NCBI RefSeq assembly: GCF_030694085.1 | Contig: NZ_JAUXZE010000093.1 | Location: 186,001 to 250,000, forward strand | Origin: Tabrizicola sp. | GTDB lineage: Bacteria > Pseudomonadota > Alphaproteobacteria > Rhodobacterales > Rhodobacteraceae | Length of the DNA stretch: 64,000 nt | Direction of reading: 5' to 3' | Shown: piece by piece, positions 59,385-64,000 of the stretch | Layout: every line of letters begins with the position of its first letter | Numbering within the stretch: the stretch's first letter is position 1 | Notes under the pieces: model-generated | What the model saw: the letters and a program-made list of their open reading frames with translations, nothing else | Told to the model about the DNA's origin: nothing | Databases searched by the model: none | Program-made: the position numbers and the translations under genes

Positions 59385-60299
59385 ATGAAGAAGACGTCCC
59401 TGCAATTCCTGAAGGCATGCTCGCTTTCGGTGGCCCTCCTGGGCTCGGTCGCCATCGTCGCGACTGTGTCGATGCCGGACGTGGCGTTCGCCAAGTCGGG
59501 CAATGACAATGGCGGTGGCAATGGCGGCGGCAACGGCAACGGAGGCAACTCTGACAAGTCGGGCGGCAGCAGCAAGGCTGACAAGGCTGACAAGGCGGGC
59601 AAGTCCGACAAGTCCGGCAAGTCGGACAAGGCCGACAAGAAGAAGTCCGGCGGCGACAGTGCCAAGTCGAAGACCAAGGAAAAGGCCAAAGCCAAAGCCA
59701 AGGCAAAACCGAAGAAGAAGGACCTTGCCGGGGAACTTGGCGTCCATCCGTCCGAACTGGGTGCGCTGAACGCGGCCCATGCCAACGAGAACGCGCTGAA
59801 GAACGCCTCGCCGAATTCGCGCGTCGGCCGAATCGCCGCCTACCGCGATTCCGTGCTGGCCGGAGAGGCCCTGGCCGATGAACTTGCGCTGAAGGAAGCC
59901 GAGCTTGCTGGACTGGACTTGCCCTCGCGCGGGGCTGACCTGATCAAGACCGACCTTGACCTTGCGGTCGAAGAATCGGGAACCGCAGCGGGCAACGTCA
60001 CCGCTCTGGAAACCCAGCTTGCGAACACCGATCCGGCCGACACCGTCGCAATCGACGCGATCAATGCCCAGCTTGTCACGGCACGCGAGACGCTGACTGC
60101 TGCCGAACTGGCAGAAGCAGGGCTTCAGGCCGAGTATGACAATGCCGTCGCCTATGAAGCGGTGGACGCCGAAATCGACGAGCTGACCCAGAAGATCGAA
60201 GACCAGCCTGCGCTGGAGCGGTCGCTTCTGGAAGCTGCGGCGAACAAGGAAGTGACCGACGAGGTCGAGGCCGCGGTCAAGAAGCTGCTCGGCCTCTGA
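59385..60299 (+). CDS. Secreted low-complexity and coiled-coil protein of unknown function
   Basis: A 304-residue exported protein. Signal peptide about 1-36 (cleavage after VAFA), then a Gly/Asn-rich patch (GGGNGGGNGNGG) and a long Lys/Ser/Asp/Ala repeat region (about 55-110; KADKADKAGKSDK-type). The rest (120-304) is Ala/Leu/Glu-rich and likely helical or coiled-coil. The Gly/Asn patch resembles the tail of the PepSY protein encoded divergently 157 bases away, so both may be in one envelope system. AGAGG lies before the ATG. Function not recognised. Confidence 0.78.
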   Translation: MKKTSLQFLKACSLSVALLGSVAIVATVSMPDVAFAKSGNDNGGGNGGGNGNGGNSDKSGGSSKADKADKAGKSDKSGKSDKADKKKSGGDSAKSKTKEKAKAKAKAKPKKKDLAGELGVHPSELGALNAAHANENALKNASPNSRVGRIAAYRDSVLAGEALADELALKEAELAGLDLPSRGADLIKTDLDLAVEESGTAAGNVTALETQLANTDPADTVAIDAINAQLVTARETLTAAELAEAGLQAEYDNAVAYEAVDAEIDELTQKIEDQPALERSLLEAAANKEVTDEVEAAVKKLLGL

Positions 60300-60319
60300 T
60301 TCCACCACACAGACTGCAA

Positions 60320-60342
60320 ACGGCCGGCCATCCGTCGGCCGT
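60320..60342 (+). terminator. Terminator hairpin after the secreted coiled-coil gene
   Basis: ACGGCCG (60320-60326) pairs with CGGCCGT (60336-60342), followed by CTTGCGTTTC; 20 bases after the stop. Confidence 0.7.
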
Positions 60343-60405
60343 CTTGCGTTTCAGACGATCGCTGTGGCGTTGGCCGCCCTGGAAGATCGACTGTTGCAAA
60401 TGAAA

Positions 60406-60432
60406 AAGGCCACCCGGAACCCGGATGGCCTT
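60406..60432 (-). terminator. Intrinsic terminator after the 63-residue gene
   Basis: On the minus strand a hairpin of AAGGCC...GGCCTT with an inner CCGG pair is followed by TTTTTCATTTG. It lies 27 bases past the stop of the small gene and supports that gene being real. Confidence 0.85.
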
Positions 60433-60458
60433 CGCTTCGCAACGGAGAACAGGAAACC

Positions 60459-60650
60459 TCAGGCGGCGAACGCCCGGGAGGCAATCCGGTCAAGGGCGGC
60501 GACGACGTCCTCGACCGGCGGGAACCGCTTCAGATCCGCGGGGAATATGCTGCCCGAGGATTTCTGGCGTTTCTGAAGCGGCTGGCCATCAAAGGCCCGC
60601 AGGTCGGCAGTCAGGTACAGGCGATTTTCCTCGGTCGACGAACGCAGCAT
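60459..60650 (-). CDS. Small protein of unknown function
   Basis: A 63-residue protein starting MLRSSTEENRLYLTADLRAF at 60650. It is polar and basic, with no signal peptide or membrane helix. A clear intrinsic terminator follows its stop, and an OmpR-type direct-repeat box lies about 105 bases upstream, which suggests a regulated real gene. No family recognised. An in-frame ATG four codons further upstream is possible. Confidence 0.6.
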   Translation of the reverse strand: MLRSSTEENRLYLTADLRAFDGQPLQKRQKSSGSIFPADLKRFPPVEDVVAALDRIASRAFAA

Positions 60651-61057
60651 GACTTCCCCCACAGATACACATGTCGTTCGCTCTTGCTGGCGGATTGCGA
60701 CTCATCTTGGAATCACTCTGCCAAAACCATGTTTAATGTGTCGCGAACCTGGCGTTCATCTTCGGTTCATCTTCATCCGGCCCGCATTCCGCCACGGCGG
60801 TGCCCACTTTCCGGTCTCTGGCCATTTCTTGGGTGAGGCAAAGGGCCTCGGGGCGCGGCGCGGCTTGGCGCGCGAAACCTGCGGGTGTTTGACAGCGGAG
60901 TGCAGAATGGGATGGCCTGGTGTTGAAGTCCGCGACCCAGGGAAGTCTTTTCACAAGCACATGCCGCACCCCGGTCTTGGGCACTGACTGCAGGCGACCG
61001 GTCCTATAGTCCTGGCAAAAGACGGCGGCCCGCGGCCCTTGTCCGCGTTCGGGCCTT
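60651..61057. other. 407-base intergenic region
   Basis: Lies between the small gene and the 3' end of the B12-binding gene. It contains the OmpR-type box at 60755-60774. An open frame crosses part of it but its composition does not look coding. No repeat or RNA gene seen. Confidence 0.5.
60755..60774 (+). promoter_or_regulatory. Candidate OmpR-type box upstream of the small gene
   Basis: TTCATCTTC-G-GTTCATCTTC: two near-identical units with an 11-base period, matching the minus-strand site at 59248-59266 at 16 of 19 or more positions. A third partial unit (ATCC) follows. Confidence 0.55.
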
Positions 61058-61879
61058 TCAGGCGCGAAGCCGCATGAGCCGATCCAGTTCACGAAAGGCC
61101 GACGGTGCGTCCGAGAAGACAAGGTCGATATCCACGAGGTCGCGAAGGTGTTCCGCATCGACGCTAGCTGAAGCGGCGACACCGACGATCGCGCCAGGCA
61201 CGACAAGTCGCAGGGCCACGACCAGCCGAACCAGAGCATCCAGCCGGTGCTTGGTGCTAAGAGATAGTCCGATGATGTGTGGTCGCGTCTTTTCGACATG
61301 AGCGACAAGTTCGTCATGCTCAGTTCCGGTTTCCAGGTCGATCTCCCATCCAGCCTCCCGGAACAAGTCCGCGGCAACCGTGATTCCGACCCCGTGCTCT
61401 TCGCCCGGAACTGTCGCAAACAGCGCGACCCGGCGGTTGTCGAACTTGCGACTGGCAAATGAGATCTCGGATCTCAGTGCCCGCATCAGGGCGTAAAGGT
61501 GGCCGGTGCCGCAAGTGACCTGCAGGAAAGAAAGTTCGTCCCTTTCCCAGCGTTCTCCAAGGCAGCGGGCTCCGCCCGAGATGTAGCCGAGGTATACGCC
61601 AGGCAGTGAAATGCCCTCGGCGCGGCGATCCTCGATAAAGTGCAGCGCCGCATCAGGATCGGGCAGGATCAAGGCATCGCAAAAGGCGTCCAGGCTTTCC
61701 TCGGGTATCGGCGGGACATCAAAATTGGGCGTGCCAGTCGTTGATTGTGCAAGGCGTCGCACAATGTCGCCTGCCACAACCTCGACAGCTTCCGGGGCCA
61801 AGGTCGCGCGCTTGGCCGAGAAGATCGATGCCGTGCGCGCGAACACGTCGATGTCGAGTGAAGCCAGATTTCTTTTCAT
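61058..61879 (-). CDS. Cobalamin B12-binding protein, AerR/PpaA-like
   Basis: A 273-residue protein with an N-terminal helical B12-associated module (CLGERWERDELSFLQVT, about 106-122) and a Rossmann-like cobalamin-binding domain (about 148-265) whose lower-ligand motif is PGEEHGVGI (His 162). No DNA-binding domain is present. In Rhodobacter this pair of modules is found in AerR/PpaA, light-responsive antirepressors of photosynthesis genes. No pigment or reaction-centre gene is in the window, so the role may be different. ATG at 61879 follows GGGGGGGA. Confidence 0.82.
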   Translation of the reverse strand: MKRNLASLDIDVFARTASIFSAKRATLAPEAVEVVAGDIVRRLAQSTTGTPNFDVPPIPEESLDAFCDALILPDPDAALHFIEDRRAEGISLPGVYLGYISGGARCLGERWERDELSFLQVTCGTGHLYALMRALRSEISFASRKFDNRRVALFATVPGEEHGVGITVAADLFREAGWEIDLETGTEHDELVAHVEKTRPHIIGLSLSTKHRLDALVRLVVALRLVVPGAIVGVAASASVDAEHLRDLVDIDLVFSDAPSAFRELDRLMRLRA

Positions 61880-62008
61880 GGACGTCCCCCCAATTCGGGA
61901 GAGTAGCTCAGCCAGCCCTGCGATCAAGACAGTTTCCCAACCGACCTGTCGGAGTTCGTTCTTGGCGCAGGGGCGGAAAGAAAACTGCAGGTGCCCAAGC
62001 TGGCCGCG

Positions 62009-62034
62009 GGAACCAAAGCCTCTTCCGGCGCGTT
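62009..62034 (+). promoter_or_regulatory. Candidate EcfG-type (general stress) promoter of galU
   Basis: GGAAC (62009-62013), 17-base spacer, CGTT (62031-62034), matching the alphaproteobacterial general stress response promoter pattern. It lies 38 bases upstream of the galU start. Confidence 0.5.
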
Positions 62035-62071
62035 GCGTCGGACATTCATTCTAACACCAGCGGAGGCGGCC

Positions 62072-62944
62072 GTGTCAGACACGTCGATCAGGACGGTCAT
62101 CATTCCAGCTGCCGGCTTTGGCACCCGCCTTCTCCCCGCGACCAAAGTGACGGCGAAAGAGCTACTGCCCGTTTATGACCGGGTGGTTCTGGACTTTGCC
62201 ATCGACGAGGCGGTTGGCCTTGGCGCAGAGCGGATTGTCGTGGTGATCAGCGCTGCCAAGCGGGCGATCCAGGCCTATCTCGCGGACCATGCGCCTGGTC
62301 ACGATCCCTGCTTGTCAGGTGATCCACGCGGGATCGGCCCCGAGATCATCTTCGTCCACCAAGATCTTCCACTTGGCCTGGGGCATGCTGTCCTTTGCTG
62401 CAGGGATGTGACGTTACCGGGTCCATTCGCGGTGCTGCTACCGGACGACATCGTCATGGGTCCGAACTGCCTGGCGGAAATGGCATCGCAGTATACCGAT
62501 GGCCACATGATCGCCGCGATGCAGGTTGGCCCCGAGGAAACTTCGCAGTACGGCATTTTCCGGCTTGGCGGGTTGCCCAAGGGCAGATGTCTGCCCGTTG
62601 CCGGTATGGTCGAGAAGCCCTCACCCGGTCTGGCGCCTTCGTCTTTTGGCGCGGTTGGTCGGTACATCCTTGATCCGATGATCTTTGACGTGCTCGAGAA
62701 CACGGCGAGTGGCAAGGGAGGCGAAGTCCAGTTGACCGACGCCATCACGATGGCTGGGCGTATTGTTCCCCTTGTCGCCTTCAAATTCAGTGGGACACGG
62801 CATGACTGCGGCAATCATGACGGATTGCTGGCGGCAGCAGTGGCGCGCCAGGCAGCCGTCCGGCAGGAAACTGCCGTGGCCGGTAAAATGACGGCGCATT
62901 CCGCTACCCCTGCGGCCCCGGCTCATGCTATAGTTGCAGGATAG
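62072..62944 (+). CDS. galU: UTP-glucose-1-phosphate uridylyltransferase
   Basis: Makes UDP-glucose for polysaccharides. A 290-residue nucleotidyltransferase: PAAGFGTRLLPATK near residue 12, KELLPVYD, LPDDIVMG, VEKPSP and the C-terminal FKFSGTRHDCGNHDG are family hallmarks. I chose GTG at 62072 because CGGAGG lies five bases before it and the conserved region begins soon after; an upstream 27-codon extension lacks similarity. UDP-glucose would feed the downstream glucan synthase. The last 25 residues are a poorly conserved tail. Confidence 0.92.
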   Translation: MSDTSIRTVIIPAAGFGTRLLPATKVTAKELLPVYDRVVLDFAIDEAVGLGAERIVVVISAAKRAIQAYLADHAPGHDPCLSGDPRGIGPEIIFVHQDLPLGLGHAVLCCRDVTLPGPFAVLLPDDIVMGPNCLAEMASQYTDGHMIAAMQVGPEETSQYGIFRLGGLPKGRCLPVAGMVEKPSPGLAPSSFGAVGRYILDPMIFDVLENTASGKGGEVQLTDAITMAGRIVPLVAFKFSGTRHDCGNHDGLLAAAVARQAAVRQETAVAGKMTAHSATPAAPAHAIVAG

Positions 62945-63017
62945 GAAGAGTGTTCTGGCACAGCGAATTTTCGGCTGGCAGACAACGCATCGCCAACCAG
63001 CAGCGACGCGACATGCA

Positions 63018-63038
63018 GGAGGCCCGTCTCGGGCCTCC
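63018..63038. terminator. Hairpin after galU
   Basis: GGAGGCCCG (63018-63026) pairs perfectly with CGGGCCTCC (63030-63038). No T-run follows, so termination may be partial. It lies in the 222-base gap between galU and the small CsbD-like gene. Confidence 0.55.
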
Positions 63039-63166
63039 GATCTGTCGGCTATCCAACGATTGCGATCACAAGACCGACGTGACGAAACAGGATGCCGCAC
63101 TGTGGCAATCAGCCTGATGTCACGTCCCGACGTGGGCACTGCCATGACCCGAAAGGAAAACGAAAC

Positions 63167-63361
63167 ATGAAATGGGATCAGATCGAAACCAAATGGGCGC
63201 TGATGACCCGGCGCATTCGGGCCGACCTCTGTGACGAGCGGACTGACGCGGTTGGCGTCGGCCTTCGCACGATCAGACGTCAAGACCCGTTGCCAGCCAC
63301 GATAGCGGACAGCCAGAAAGCTGCCGTGACGGACGCCGAGTTCAAGACTTCTGCTAAGTGA
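63167..63361 (+). CDS. Small CsbD-like protein
   Basis: A 64-residue cytosolic protein beginning MKWDQIETKWALMTRRIRAD, a pattern like the N terminus of CsbD-family stress proteins, which have no known activity. GAAAGGAAAA lies before the ATG. The stop overlaps the GTG start of the glucan synthase gene, so the two are coupled. Confidence 0.65.
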   Translation: MKWDQIETKWALMTRRIRADLCDERTDAVGVGLRTIRRQDPLPATIADSQKAAVTDAEFKTSAK

Positions 63362-64000
63362 CGGACTGGAAAGGCAAGATCCGCCGCCTGCGAAGGTCGG
63401 TCCGCGCAGGTTTCACCACGGTCCCCGGCGTCTGGCAGGATAGCGCTCCGATTCGGGAAGACCTTTTCGGTACCGAACGGCTGGAGCATCACGCCTTCAG
63501 CCTGGCGGCGGCCCAACCGGTCACTGCGGGTCCGTCGCTGCGGGTTCAGCCGCTAAGCCGCAGAGTAAAGGAGAATGCCGACGTCCTTCTGGCGGCCTAT
63601 CGGACCTGTGCGGGCGCTTTGCAAGCGGGCCAGGTGATCGCTCCTGCCGCCGAGTGGCTTCTGGACAACTTCCATCTTGTCGAGCAGCAGTTGCGGCAGA
63701 TCCATGACGATCTGCCGCCTGGGTATTATCGACAGCTTCCGAAACTGGCCGATGGTCCTTTCGAAGGCTATCCGCGGGTGTTCGGGCTGACCTGGGCCTA
63801 TGTCGCGCACACCGACAGCCTGATGTCCGGCCCGGTCCTGCAACGCTTTGTCCAGGCTTACCAGCAGGTTCAGCCGCTGATGATCGGCGAGCTTTGGGCT
63901 GTCGCCATCACCCTGAGAATCGTCCTGATCGAGAATATGCGGAGACTGGCGCAGCAGATCGTCGAAGGACACGCCTTGCGGCTGGAGGCGGACGCCCTCG
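63358..64000 (+). CDS. ndvB: Cyclic beta-1,2-glucan synthase, N-terminal fragment (runs off window)
   Basis: The first 214 residues of a very large membrane glycosyltransferase/phosphorylase (NdvB/ChvB). Diagnostic pieces are IREDLFGTERLEHHA, AAEWLLDNFHLVEQQL, DDLPPGYYRQLPKL, YPRVFGLTWAYVAHTD and GELWAVAITLRIVLIEN. These enzymes use UDP-glucose to build periplasmic cyclic glucans for osmotic adaptation. The GTG start at 63358 overlaps the stop of the CsbD-like gene (GTGA). The frame is open to the window edge. galU just upstream would supply its substrate. Confidence 0.88.
   Translation, partial: MTDWKGKIRRLRRSVRAGFTTVPGVWQDSAPIREDLFGTERLEHHAFSLAAAQPVTAGPSLRVQPLSRRVKENADVLLAAYRTCAGALQAGQVIAPAAEWLLDNFHLVEQQLRQIHDDLPPGYYRQLPKLADGPFEGYPRVFGLTWAYVAHTDSLMSGPVLQRFVQAYQQVQPLMIGELWAVAITLRIVLIENMRRLAQQIVEGHALRLEADAL

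Noticed and set aside
60649..60987. 112-codon plus-strand frame in the gap before the B12-binding gene
   Set aside because: Irregular composition, many Cys/His/Arg without pattern, and it overlaps the regulatory box; probably non-coding.
62934..63170. 78-codon frame between galU and the CsbD-like gene
   Set aside because: It crosses the hairpin at 63018 and has shadow-like composition.

Overview
The window is a GC-rich stretch of alphaproteobacterial chromosome, most likely from a member of the Rhodobacteraceae (Rhodobacter/Gemmobacter/Tabrizicola-like). The evidence is the surE-pcm-nlpD and tatABC gene orders, an RpiR-controlled iol operon with a two-domain IolC, a BmpA-type nucleobase importer next to cytosine deaminase, an AerR/PpaA-like B12-binding protein, and several intergenic palindromic repeats. 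I saw no tRNA, rRNA, CRISPR array, prophage or transposase. Both edges cut genes: the 3' end of RNase J at the left and the 5' end of a cyclic beta-1,2-glucan synthase at the right.

Layout. 0-16 kb is housekeeping: RNase J, a DEAD-box helicase, a conserved hypothetical, RF3, an SDR, an orphan ABC ATPase, two YafY-type regulators around a monooxygenase-like gene, tatABC with a DUF815-like ATPase, a CorC/HlyC-type membrane protein, and surE-pcm-nlpD. 16.2-16.8 kb holds a NlpC/P60-like (YiiX) gene broken by one amber codon. 17-23.4 kb is the myo-inositol operon rpiR-iolC-iolD-iolE-iolB. 23.5-28.6 kb holds two secreted LysM/solute-binding fusion proteins and a membrane Ser/Thr kinase. 28.9-34.7 kb is a BMP-type importer with cytosine deaminase. 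35.2-37.1 kb encodes a kynureninase-like/kynurenine-formamidase-like fusion, followed by a convergent HpcH/HpaI aldolase.

38.1-56.5 kb is the most striking part: sixteen same-strand, mostly overlapping genes behind one strong promoter with paired LacI-type operators. They encode a Gfo/Idh/MocA oxidoreductase, a CoA-transferase, an enoyl-CoA hydratase, an aldehyde dehydrogenase, a sugar ABC importer with two different binding proteins, two GMC oxidoreductases, an SDR, a Dabb protein, a DUF993 protein, a LacI regulator and a glycerate kinase. It reads as an uncharacterised uptake and oxidation pathway for a sugar-like or polyol-like compound that ends in CoA chemistry and glycerate. One operator-like 14-mer is repeated inside the aldehyde dehydrogenase gene, and the same gene carries an apparent in-frame palindromic-repeat insertion.

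56.7-60.7 kb is an envelope-signalling region: PepSY protein, OmpR-type regulator and sensor kinase, with a divergent secreted low-complexity protein and a small gene. A repeated direct-repeat box occurs upstream of the PepSY gene and the small gene. 61-64 kb has an AerR-like cobalamin-binding protein, galU behind a GGAAC-N17-CGTT stress-type promoter, a CsbD-like small protein and the start of an ndvB-like glucan synthase.

The recurring non-coding elements are a 74-nt element ending in TGTCCACCGTGGACA (two copies), paired small palindromes (three), a CTCGTCG-type imperfect inverted repeat (four full or half copies), and candidate operators for the YafY regulator, the RpiR regulator, the LacI regulator and the two-component system.
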